Assembly: GCF_025195125.1 (NCBI RefSeq)
Contig: NZ_JAMGSL010000007.1
Span: 434,001-498,000 of the forward strand
Length of the DNA: 64,000 nucleotides
Origin: Streptomyces sp. Je 1-79
Lineage (GTDB): Bacteria > Actinomycetota > Actinomycetes > Streptomycetales > Streptomycetaceae
Direction: 5' to 3'
The notes under the pieces were generated by a model. It had not been told where the DNA came from, made no database searches, and saw nothing but the letters and a program-made list of their open reading frames with translations. A program made the translations under genes and the position numbers. Positions 36,481-43,639 of the stretch are shown one piece after another. Every line of letters starts with the position of its first letter. Position 1 is the first letter of the stretch.

Positions 36481-37197
36481 GTGACGGAGGCAGCGGAGCT
36501 CCCCCCTGCGCCCGAACAGGCGCGGACGGTATTCGGTGAGTACTTCCCGGAGGCCGTCCGGTACGCGGAGCTCCTCGCGGACGCGGGTGTGAAGCGAGGG
36601 CTGATCGGCCCGCGTGAGGTTCCCCGTCTGTGGGAGCGGCACCTGCTGAACTGCGCGGTGCTCTCCGAGGTGGTGCCCGAGGGCGTCACCGTGTGCGATG
36701 TCGGCTCGGGGGCCGGGCTGCCGGGTATCCCGCTGGCTCTGGTGCGCCCGGATCTGAAGATCACGCTCCTTGAGCCGCTGCTCCGTCGTACGAACTTCCT
36801 CCAGGAGGTCGTGGAGCTCCTGGGGCTGGACCATGTGACGGTGGCGCGGGGGCGGGCCGAGGAGATGCTCGGCAAGCTCCCTCCGGTGCATGTCGTGACG
36901 GCGCGTGCCGTGGCGCCGCTGGACCGGCTGGCCGGCTGGGGTGTGCCCCTGCTCCGTCCGTACGGGGAGATGCTGGCTCTGAAGGGCGACACGGCGGAGG
37001 AGGAGATCGACGGCGCTCGTGCCGCGCTCTCCAAGCTCGGTGTGTTGAACACCACCGTGCTTCAGGTAGGCGAGGGCATCGTGGACCCGCTGTCCACCGT
37101 CGTACGGGTGGAGGTCGGGGAGAGCCCGGGCGGTGTGAGGTTCGCCGCGAAGCGGGCCAAGGCTGCCCGACCCAGCAGGACCCGTCGCCGCCGCTGA
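36481..37197 (+). CDS. rsmG: 16S rRNA (guanine-527-N7) methyltransferase RsmG
   Basis: A 238-residue SAM-dependent methyltransferase acting on 16S rRNA G527; its loss gives low-level streptomycin resistance. WERHLLNCAVLSE, the SAM motif CDVGSGAGLPGIPLALVRPD, then TARAVAPLDRLAGW are typical. A basic tail ends RTRRRR. GTG 36481 has GGAAGG upstream. It precedes parA, as usual. Confidence 0.95.
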   Translation: MTEAAELPPAPEQARTVFGEYFPEAVRYAELLADAGVKRGLIGPREVPRLWERHLLNCAVLSEVVPEGVTVCDVGSGAGLPGIPLALVRPDLKITLLEPLLRRTNFLQEVVELLGLDHVTVARGRAEEMLGKLPPVHVVTARAVAPLDRLAGWGVPLLRPYGEMLALKGDTAEEEIDGARAALSKLGVLNTTVLQVGEGIVDPLSTVVRVEVGESPGGVRFAAKRAKAARPSRTRRRR

Positions 37198-37310
37198 GCC
37201 GTCAGTGCGGCACGCATGAGCCGTCAACCCGGCGCAACTGATCCATAAAAGCTGCCATACGTACGTATTTCGGAGTGTCGAGCGGTCCTGCGTCAGCGGC
37301 GAGTGCATCG

Positions 37311-37326
37311 TGTTTCACGTGAAACG
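37311..37326. other. parS site 1
   Basis: TGTTTCACGTGAAACG contains the full 14-bp palindrome GTTTCACGTGAAAC bound by ParB. It lies upstream of parA. Confidence 0.95.
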
Positions 37327-37390
37327 TCGCTCACTGCTGCAGGGGATCATCAGCCGCGGCCGCGCGGCCGCCACGCCCCGGGACCGCAAA

Positions 37391-37416
37391 CCCCTCGCGA
37401 AACCACTCGCGAGGGG
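37391..37416 (+). terminator. Perfect hairpin in the parA leader (possible attenuator)
   Basis: CCCCTCGCGA pairs perfectly with TCGCGAGGGG around a 6-base loop. Without a T-run it could be an attenuator or a protein site. Confidence 0.5.
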
Positions 37417-37486
37417 TACGAGATTGTCCACAGAGGTGGATTCATCCACAGAACCACGGGCCTCGCTGGTTCACGACCCCGAAAGC

Positions 37487-38563
37487 ATGGCAGGCTCTGT
37501 CCATCGCGAGCCTGAAGCCGAGGAGAGTGAATCCTTGCGGTCCGACGCCAACATCGCGGGACCGATGACCGAACCGGTCCCCGGTCCCCGAACCGAATCG
37601 GCGGGGGAGGATGTTTCACGTGAAACACCGCCCCCGATGGACGACACCCCCATTGGCCGTGCTGCCCAACTGGCAGTCGAGGCCCTGGGGCGTGCCGGCG
37701 AGGGTCTTCCCCGGCCTGCCCAGACACGCGTGATGGTGGTGGCAAACCAGAAGGGCGGAGTGGGCAAGACGACCACGACGGTCAATCTTGCTGCTTCCCT
37801 GGCGCTGCACGGTGCCCGTGTCCTGGTCATCGACCTCGACCCGCAGGGCAACGCCTCGACCGCCCTGGGTATCGACCACCACGCCGAAGTCCCCTCCATC
37901 TATGACGTCCTCGTCGAGAGCAAGCCGCTGTCCGACGTGGTGCAGCCCGTGGGGGACGTCGAAGGTCTCTTCTGTGCCCCTGCCACCATCGATCTCGCCG
38001 GTGCGGAGATCGAGCTGGTGTCCCTGGTGGCGCGTGAGAGCCGGCTACAGCGCGCGATCCAGGCGTACGAGCAGCCGCTGGACTACATCCTGATCGACTG
38101 CCCGCCCTCGCTCGGCCTGCTCACGGTCAACGCCCTGGTGGCCGGCGCCGAGGTGCTGATCCCGATCCAGTGCGAATACTACGCATTGGAGGGGCTGGGT
38201 CAGCTCCTGCGGAACGTGGACCTGGTGCGTGGGCACCTCAACCCGACGCTGCATGTCTCGACGATCCTGCTCACCATGTACGACGGCCGGACGAGGCTTG
38301 CCTCGCAGGTTGCCGACGAGGTGCGCAGCCACTTCGGCGAGGAGGTGCTGCGGACAAGCATCCCGAGGTCCGTGCGTATCTCGGAGGCGCCGAGCTACGG
38401 ACAGACCGTCCTCACATACGACCCGGGCTCCAGTGGTTCGCTGTCGTACCTTGAGGCGGCCCGTGAGATCGCGATGCGGGGCGTGGGTATTCACTACGAC
38501 CCGCAGCATGCCCACATGGGGCACCAGAACAGCCAGCACAGCATGTCGGAGGGGATCCAGTGA
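37487..38563 (+). CDS. parA: Chromosome partitioning ATPase ParA
   Basis: A 358-residue Walker-type ATPase that positions origin regions and is needed for sporulation septation in Streptomyces. A disordered N-terminus (1-70) precedes the deviant Walker A KGGVGKTTT (about 91-99, signature Lys), then DLDPQGNAST and IDCPPSLGLLTVNAL. ATG 37487 (AGSVHREPEAEE) is chosen by recollection of homologues. The open frame extends to ATG 37310, which would put parS inside the gene and is less likely. Its coding region includes parS 2, read as V-S-R-E-T. Confidence 0.95.
   Translation: MAGSVHREPEAEESESLRSDANIAGPMTEPVPGPRTESAGEDVSRETPPPMDDTPIGRAAQLAVEALGRAGEGLPRPAQTRVMVVANQKGGVGKTTTTVNLAASLALHGARVLVIDLDPQGNASTALGIDHHAEVPSIYDVLVESKPLSDVVQPVGDVEGLFCAPATIDLAGAEIELVSLVARESRLQRAIQAYEQPLDYILIDCPPSLGLLTVNALVAGAEVLIPIQCEYYALEGLGQLLRNVDLVRGHLNPTLHVSTILLTMYDGRTRLASQVADEVRSHFGEEVLRTSIPRSVRISEAPSYGQTVLTYDPGSSGSLSYLEAAREIAMRGVGIHYDPQHAHMGHQNSQHSMSEGIQ
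37612..37627. other. parS site 2, inside parA
   Basis: A perfect TGTTTCACGTGAAACA within the variable N-terminal coding region of parA, where it is translated as V-S-R-E-T. Confidence 0.97.
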
Positions 38564-39663
38564 GCGAGCGACGTAGAGGGTTGGGGCGTGGGCTCGGTGC
38601 GCTGATCCCCGCTGCTCCCCAGGAGCGGCAGGTGCCTGCTGTCGGTGTGGCGGCGGGGTCCGCCTCTGGCGGGGCTGTCCAGGCGCTGTCCTCGGACCGT
38701 GGGGTGGCCGCCGCGAAGGTGGCGACCCTTCCGCAGAGCCCGCAGTCTCCGGACTCCGTGGTGCCGGTGGTCGAGGCCCCCGTGGTGGTGGAGGCGGAGG
38801 CTCCCGCCGGAGCGCACTTCGCCGAGCTGCCGCTGGACTTCATCACACCCAACCCGAAGCAGCCGCGTGAGGTCTTCGACGAGGACGCTCTGGCGGAGCT
38901 GGTCACCTCCATCAAGGAGGTCGGCCTCCTCCAGCCCGTCGTCGTACGGCAGCTGGGTGCCGAGCGCTACGAACTGATCATGGGTGAGCGTCGCTGGAGG
39001 GCGTGCCGTGAGGCCGGCCTGGAGCGGATCCCTGCGATCGTCCGGGCCACGGAGGACGAGAAGCTTCTCCTGGACGCCCTCCTGGAGAACCTTCACCGGG
39101 CGCAGCTGAACCCGCTGGAAGAGGCTGCCGCCTACGACCAGCTGCTCAAGGACTTCAACTGCACCCACGACCAGCTGGCCGACCGGATCGGGCGTTCGCG
39201 TCCGCAGGTCTCCAACACGCTGCGTCTGCTGCGTCTGTCCCCTCCGGTTCAGCGTCGGGTGGCCGCGGGTGTGCTCTCCGCCGGCCATGCCCGCGCACTG
39301 CTCTCGGTGGATGACCCGGAGACGCAGGACAAGCTGGCGTACCGGATCGTGGCCGAGGGGCTCTCGGTGCGTGCGGTCGAGGAGATCGTGACGCTGATGG
39401 CCTCCGAGCCCACGGCGGCGACCAAGCCGAAGGGTCCGAGGGCCGGCGGGCGGGTCTCCCCGGCGCTGACGGATCTGGCCTCGCGGCTCTCGGATCGTTT
39501 CGAGACCCGGGTGAAGGTCGATCTGGGGCAGAAGAAGGGCAAGATCGTCGTCGAGTTCGCCTCGATGGAGGATCTGGACCGGATCCTGTCGACCCTGGCG
39601 CCCGGTGAGGGACGTGTCATGGATCAGGGGAACTCCGAGCAGGACGAGGAAGACGAGGGCTGA
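38560..39663 (+). CDS. parB: Chromosome partitioning protein ParB
   Basis: A 367-residue CTP-dependent clamp that loads at parS and spreads. The N-terminal RRGLGRGLGALIP is the ParA-stimulating motif. The CTP-binding domain has GERRWRA and ENLHRAQLNPLEEA. The central HTH reads QLADRIGRSRPQVSNTLRLLRL, followed by the C-terminal dimer domain. GTG 38560 overlaps the parA stop as GTGA, giving coupled synthesis. Confidence 0.97.
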   Translation: MSERRRGLGRGLGALIPAAPQERQVPAVGVAAGSASGGAVQALSSDRGVAAAKVATLPQSPQSPDSVVPVVEAPVVVEAEAPAGAHFAELPLDFITPNPKQPREVFDEDALAELVTSIKEVGLLQPVVVRQLGAERYELIMGERRWRACREAGLERIPAIVRATEDEKLLLDALLENLHRAQLNPLEEAAAYDQLLKDFNCTHDQLADRIGRSRPQVSNTLRLLRLSPPVQRRVAAGVLSAGHARALLSVDDPETQDKLAYRIVAEGLSVRAVEEIVTLMASEPTAATKPKGPRAGGRVSPALTDLASRLSDRFETRVKVDLGQKKGKIVVEFASMEDLDRILSTLAPGEGRVMDQGNSEQDEEDEG

Positions 39664-39689
39664 GCCCGAGGGCTTCTTTCGCGACCCCA

Positions 39690-39731
39690 GGGCGGGCCGT
39701 GATCCGGTGAGAGCCGGAACACGGTCCGCCC
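39690..39731 (+). terminator. Terminator after parB
   Basis: GGGCGGGCCGTG (39690-39701) pairs with 39720-39731 with one wobble. An inner CCGG/CCGG extends it, and TTTG follows. Confidence 0.82.
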
Positions 39732-39827
39732 TTTGCCTTCGTGCGGTATCGCCCCGATCGCCCCATCGATACGATTCTGGGAGGGCGTATCCGTGCTGCG
39801 ATGGCCGTGGGAAGCGAGGGAACAGCC

Positions 39828-40445
39828 GTGGGGCGTCGGCTCGTGCCGCTCACTCTGGACAACCTTCCGGACCTCCCCCATCGATGTCGCTCCTGTGTGT
39901 TCTGGGAGCTCGACCCGGTGAGCGGGGAAGCGGCGATGAAGGCGGGCCGGCCGGAGCTGGAGAAGGAGGCCTGGATCTCCGCGGTGCTGCTGGAGTGGGG
40001 GTCCTGCGGGCGCGTGGTCTATGTCGACGAGGTGCCTGTCGGCTTCGTGCTGTACGCCCCTCCCGCGTATGTGCCGCGCTCCATGGCCTTCCCCACGAGT
40101 CCGGTCTCCGCGGACGCGGTCCAGTTGATAACGGCCTGGATCATGCCGGGCTATCAGGGCCAGGGCCTCGGCCGGATGATGGTGCAGACCGTCGCCAAGG
40201 ATCTGCTGCGTCGGGGCTTCAAGGCGATCGAAGCCTTCGGGGATGCGCGGTGGAAGGAGCCGGCCTGTGTGCTGCCGACCGACCATCTCACGGCGGTGGG
40301 GTTCAAGACCGTACGGCCGCACCCCGCGTACCCACGGCTGAGGCTGGAGTTGAGGACGACGCTGTCGTGGAAGGAAGACGTGGAGCTCGCCTTGGACCGG
40401 CTCCTGGGCGCGGTCCAGAAGGAGCCTGCGCTCAGGCCTCTCTGA
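39828..40445 (+). CDS. GNAT family N-acetyltransferase
   Basis: A 205-residue acetyltransferase. An N-terminal C-x2-C pair (HRCRSCVFWE) precedes the GNAT fold. The acetyl-CoA loop is seen in MPGYQGQGLGRMMVQTVAKDLLRRG (Q/RxxGxG/A as QGQGLG). The substrate is unknown. GTG 39828 (GRRLVPLTLDNL) has GAGGGA 7 bases upstream; an in-frame ATG at 39801 is an alternative. It always follows parB in Streptomyces, as far as I recall. Confidence 0.88.
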   Translation: MGRRLVPLTLDNLPDLPHRCRSCVFWELDPVSGEAAMKAGRPELEKEAWISAVLLEWGSCGRVVYVDEVPVGFVLYAPPAYVPRSMAFPTSPVSADAVQLITAWIMPGYQGQGLGRMMVQTVAKDLLRRGFKAIEAFGDARWKEPACVLPTDHLTAVGFKTVRPHPAYPRLRLELRTTLSWKEDVELALDRLLGAVQKEPALRPL

Positions 40446-40470
40446 CAGTTCTTCTCTGACCGTCATGCCG

Positions 40471-40500
40471 ACGGCCCGCCTCCGTGTGGAGGCGGGCCGT
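40471..40500. terminator. Bidirectional terminator between the GNAT gene and trxA
   Basis: A perfect 13-bp stem, 40471-40483 with 40488-40500, and a 4-base loop. It lies between convergent stops, directly beside parS 3. Confidence 0.88.
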
Positions 40501-40503
40501 TGG

Positions 40504-40519
40504 TGTTTCACGTGAAACG
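40504..40519. other. parS site 3
   Basis: TGTTTCACGTGAAACG, four bases past the terminator and seven bases before the trxA stop. Confidence 0.95.
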
Positions 40520-40525
40520 GGAGCG

Positions 40526-40861
40526 TCAGGCAGTGGGCGTGACGAACGCGTCGAGGTCGCGGAGGATCGCGGCCTTCGGCTTGGCACCGACGATCGTCTT
40601 CACGACCTCGCCGCCCTGGTAGACGTTGAGCGTCGGGATGGACATGACGCCGTACTTGGCGGCCGTGGCCGGGTTCTGGTCGATGTTGAGCTTCACGATC
40701 TCGATCTCACCGTGCTCGGCGGCGATCGCCTCCAGCGACGGGGCGATCTGGCGGCACGGACCGCACCACTCGGCCCAGAAGTCCACCAGGACGGGCTTCT
40801 CGCTCTTGAGGACGACCTCGTCGAAGTCGGCGTCGGTCACGTTCTTCAGGGTGCCGGCCAC
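40526..40861 (-). CDS. trxA: Thioredoxin
   Basis: A 111-residue thioredoxin with the WCGPC redox site (about 32-36) and the cis-Pro in SIPTLNVYQGG. GTG 40861 has GGGAGG upstream. It follows trxB by 45 bases, and reductase and substrate are made together downstream of sigM-rsmA, as in mycobacteria. Confidence 0.97.
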   Translation of the reverse strand: MAGTLKNVTDADFDEVVLKSEKPVLVDFWAEWCGPCRQIAPSLEAIAAEHGEIEIVKLNIDQNPATAAKYGVMSIPTLNVYQGGEVVKTIVGAKPKAAILRDLDAFVTPTA

Positions 40862-40906
40862 GGCAACCTCCCTTAACTTTGCGGGGTGTGAGTGGTGAGG
40901 ATCGGG

Positions 40907-41872
40907 TCAGACCGCGGGGGTCTCGGCGAGGTTCTCGATGTCGGTGAGGGCCGCGAGGAAGCGCTCGGCATCGAGGGCGGCGGAGCAGCCGGTGCCCGCG
41001 GCGGTGATCGCCTGACGGTAGGTGTGGTCGACGACGTCGCCGGCACCGAAGACACCGGGGACGTTCGTACGTGTCGACGGGGCGGCGACCTTGAGGTAGC
41101 CCTCCTCGTCCAGCTCCAGCTGACCCTTGAAGAGTTCCGTGCGCGGGTCGTGGCCCACGGCGATGAACAGGCCGGTCGCCGGCAGTTCGCTGGTCTCGCC
41201 CGTCTTGGTGTTGCGCAGGGTCAGAGCGGCGAGCTTCTGGTCTCCGTGGATCTCGGCGACCTCGCTGTCCCAGGCAAACTTGATCTTCGGGTCGGCGAAG
41301 GCGCGCTCCTGCATGGCCTTGGAGGCGCGCAGGGAGTCCCGACGGTGGACGATCGTGACGGACTTGGCGAAGCGCGAGAGGAAGGTGGCCTCCTCCATCG
41401 CGGTGTCGCCGCCGCCGACGACGGCGATGTCCTGGTCCTTGAAGAAGAACCCGTCGCAGGTGGCGCACCAGGAGACTCCGCGACCGGAGAGCTCGTCCTC
41501 CTTGGGGAGACCGAGCTTGCGGTGCTGGGAGCCGGTCGTGACGATGACGGCCTTCGCGCGGTGCACGGTGCCGGCGGTGTCCGTGACGGTCTTGATCTGG
41601 CCGGTCAGGTCCACGGCCACGATGTCGTCGGGCACCAGCTCGGCGCCGAAGCGCTCGGCCTGGGCGCGCATGTTGTCCATCAGGTCCGGGCCCATGATGC
41701 CGTCGCGGAAGCCGGGGAAGTTCTCCACGTCGGTCGTGTTCATCAGGGCGCCACCAGCGGTGACAGCACCCTCGAAGACCAGCGGCTTCAGCGACGCACG
41801 CGCTGTGTAGAGCGCAGCGGTGTAACCCGCGGGCCCGGAGCCGATGATGATCACGTTACGGACGTCGCTCAC
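40907..41872 (-). CDS. trxB: Thioredoxin-disulfide reductase
   Basis: A 321-residue FAD/NADPH flavoprotein. FAD motif IIGSGPAGYTAALYTARA, redox-active CATC in SWCATCDGFFF, NADPH motif VVGGGDTAMEEA and the C-terminal FAD motif FGAGDVVDHTYRQAITAAGTG are present. GTG 41872 has GAGGAAG upstream. Confidence 0.97.
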   Translation of the reverse strand: MSDVRNVIIIGSGPAGYTAALYTARASLKPLVFEGAVTAGGALMNTTDVENFPGFRDGIMGPDLMDNMRAQAERFGAELVPDDIVAVDLTGQIKTVTDTAGTVHRAKAVIVTTGSQHRKLGLPKEDELSGRGVSWCATCDGFFFKDQDIAVVGGGDTAMEEATFLSRFAKSVTIVHRRDSLRASKAMQERAFADPKIKFAWDSEVAEIHGDQKLAALTLRNTKTGETSELPATGLFIAVGHDPRTELFKGQLELDEEGYLKVAAPSTRTNVPGVFGAGDVVDHTYRQAITAAGTGCSAALDAERFLAALTDIENLAETPAV

Positions 41873-41998
41873 GGGTTTCTTCCTCGTCTCTGCAGACTGC
41901 CTACTGCCTACGGGGCGGTCATGTCGGTGACTCTCACCCCACCCAACGGATCCTACGGGGCGAGCATTCCCGAGAACGCCGCGCGGCACGGCGATGAG

Positions 41999-42913
41999 TC
42001 AGGAGCGAGGGTAGGTCTGGGTCAGCAGAACCTCGGCCTTGGCCTGTCCGGCGGTCTCGGCACAGGAGGCATCCAGGACGTAGGCCTGTACCTGGGCGCT
42101 GTCGCCATCCGAGGGCAGGACGAGGAGATAGGCGGGTGTTCCCTGGTACTCGCCCCTGTCGAAGGCGAGAACCGCGTCGGTACGGCCGGTGCCGGCCTTG
42201 ACGCATTCGGGGAGGGTCTCCGCCGTTCCCCGCTTCGGGGTGTTGCCGCCCTCCGCGTTGAGCGATTCGGGTTGGGTCGCCTTGGGGACCCTGAGGCTGT
42301 CTCCTTGAAGCAGTTCCTGGACCTGGGTTTCCACAGGTCGGCCGTCGAACTGCTCGGCGGCGACACCGCTGGCGGCGGTGCCGGTCTTCGTGTCGGCCGA
42401 TTCGCCTCCGGTCAGCGTCTGCATGCCTCCCTGGGTGAGGAAGAGCGTCATGCCGAGCGCCGCGGCGCCGAAGATCGCGCCCAGAGCGGCGGTCCGGCGA
42501 CGTCGGGGCTTGGAGCGACCGGGGCCCGTGGCGGCCTGAGCCCGTCCGGCGGGTCGATCCGGAGCCGGTGCGGGCGCCGTGGAGGAGGGTGCGTCGGGGC
42601 GGCCGCTCGTTGTTTCACGTGAAACAGGGGTGGCGATGTCGGGGGTGGTGGCGCTCAGCAGCGCTTCGGCGGCCAGGGCGGCATCGATGCGGCCGGCGAT
42701 GTCGGCGGGCATACGAGGCGGGCCGGGCAGGGTGCCGAGCAGTCCGCGGATCTCCTCCAGGGAGGTCCGTACGTCGGCGCAGAGGGAACAGCCCTCGATG
42801 TGCCGGCGCACGGCGGCCGTACGGGACGGCGAGAGCAGCCCCTCGGTCAGGTCGGAGATCTCCGAGACGTCCGGGTGCTGTGCTGTGTCGGCCCTGCCGG
42901 TCGTGGAAGTCAC
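41999..42913 (-). CDS. rsmA: Zinc-finger anti-sigma factor (RsmA-like)
   Basis: A 304-residue membrane anti-sigma factor. The N-terminal zinc-finger anti-sigma motif is His-x3-Cys-x2-Cys in RRHIEGCSLC (about 36-46). A low-complexity linker with Pro/Ala leads to one membrane helix (about 143-160) and an extracytoplasmic sensor domain. It should bind and hold the ECF sigma factor encoded upstream. GTG 42913 overlaps the sigM TGA as GTGA. parS 4 lies inside its coding region, read again as V-S-R-E-T. Confidence 0.9.
   Translation of the reverse strand: MTSTTGRADTAQHPDVSEISDLTEGLLSPSRTAAVRRHIEGCSLCADVRTSLEEIRGLLGTLPGPPRMPADIAGRIDAALAAEALLSATTPDIATPVSRETTSGRPDAPSSTAPAPAPDRPAGRAQAATGPGRSKPRRRRTAALGAIFGAAALGMTLFLTQGGMQTLTGGESADTKTGTAASGVAAEQFDGRPVETQVQELLQGDSLRVPKATQPESLNAEGGNTPKRGTAETLPECVKAGTGRTDAVLAFDRGEYQGTPAYLLVLPSDGDSAQVQAYVLDASCAETAGQAKAEVLLTQTYPRS
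42611..42626. other. parS site 4, inside the anti-sigma gene
   Basis: A perfect TGTTTCACGTGAAACA in the disordered linker region of rsmA. Confidence 0.97.
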
Positions 42914-43614
42914 GCGCGCCCACCTCCGCCCTTCACAGCAGCTGGACCGTTCGGTCCGGTATCCGTTGGCCCCGACACCGGTGGGACGGATGTCCCCGGC
43001 GTCCGGTTCCTTCCCCGGTCGGGGCCTTCGTTACCCACGGTGTCGGCGCGCAGATGGCTGAGCATCGGCTGCAGCCGGGCCCGCCCGCGCGAACAGCGGC
43101 TCTTCACCGTTCCGGTCGGCACATCCAGGATGCGGGCGGCCTCTGCCACGGGGTAGCCCTGCATGTCCACGAGGACGAGGGCGGCCCGCTGGTCCGCGGG
43201 GAGTGTGGCCAGGGCAGCCAGCAGCTCACGGTGGAGGTCCTGGCGTTCGGCGGGCGCCTCGGCCGACTCGGCGGGTTCGAGGAGCTGCTCGAAGCGGGCA
43301 GTGTCGTCCACGGGGGAGGTTTTGCGGGACGCGGCCTTGCGGGCACGGTCCAGGCAGGCGTTCACCGTGATGCGGTGGAGCCAGGTGGTGACGGCCGACT
43401 GGCCACGGAAGGTGTGCGCGGCCCGGAACGCGGACACCAAGGCGTCCTGGACGGCGTCAGCGGCCTCCTCGCGGTCCCCCAGCGTCCGCAGCGCCACCGC
43501 CCACAGCCGATCGCGGTGGCGCCGCACGAGCTCACCGAAGGCGTCGGGATCGCCGGCGACATGGCGTGCCAGGAGTTCCTGGTCGCTGGTGCCGCCGCCT
43601 ATGGCTTCGTCCAA
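42910..43614 (-). CDS. sigM: ECF RNA polymerase sigma factor SigM
   Basis: A 234-residue ECF sigma factor. Region 2 has DPDAFGELVRRHRDRLW and DREEAADAVQDALVSAFRA. Region 4 has LPADQRAALVLVDMQGYPVAEAA and the HTH GTVKSRCSRGRARL. A Pro/Gly-rich tail of about 40 residues is unusual in length. Start: TTG 43614 with GGAGG about 11 bases upstream; a GTG at 43683 would overlap the previous gene. Partner anti-sigma factor follows. In mycobacteria sigM-rsmA precedes trxB-trxA likewise. Confidence 0.92.
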   Translation of the reverse strand: MDEAIGGGTSDQELLARHVAGDPDAFGELVRRHRDRLWAVALRTLGDREEAADAVQDALVSAFRAAHTFRGQSAVTTWLHRITVNACLDRARKAASRKTSPVDDTARFEQLLEPAESAEAPAERQDLHRELLAALATLPADQRAALVLVDMQGYPVAEAARILDVPTGTVKSRCSRGRARLQPMLSHLRADTVGNEGPDRGRNRTPGTSVPPVSGPTDTGPNGPAAVKGGGGRA

Positions 43615-43639
43615 CGGTGAGCCCCCTCCCCCGATGCCG

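Larger units (their letters stand above)
37198..37486 (+). promoter_or_regulatory. parA upstream region: parS, hairpin and DnaA boxes
   Basis: It contains parS at 37311-37326, a perfect 10-bp hairpin (37391-37400 with 37407-37416), a perfect DnaA box TTGTCCACA at 37424-37432 and a near box TCATCCACA at 37442-37450. parA is known to be developmentally induced in aerial hyphae. The hairpin lies in the probable leader and could attenuate transcription, which is inference. Confidence 0.65.
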
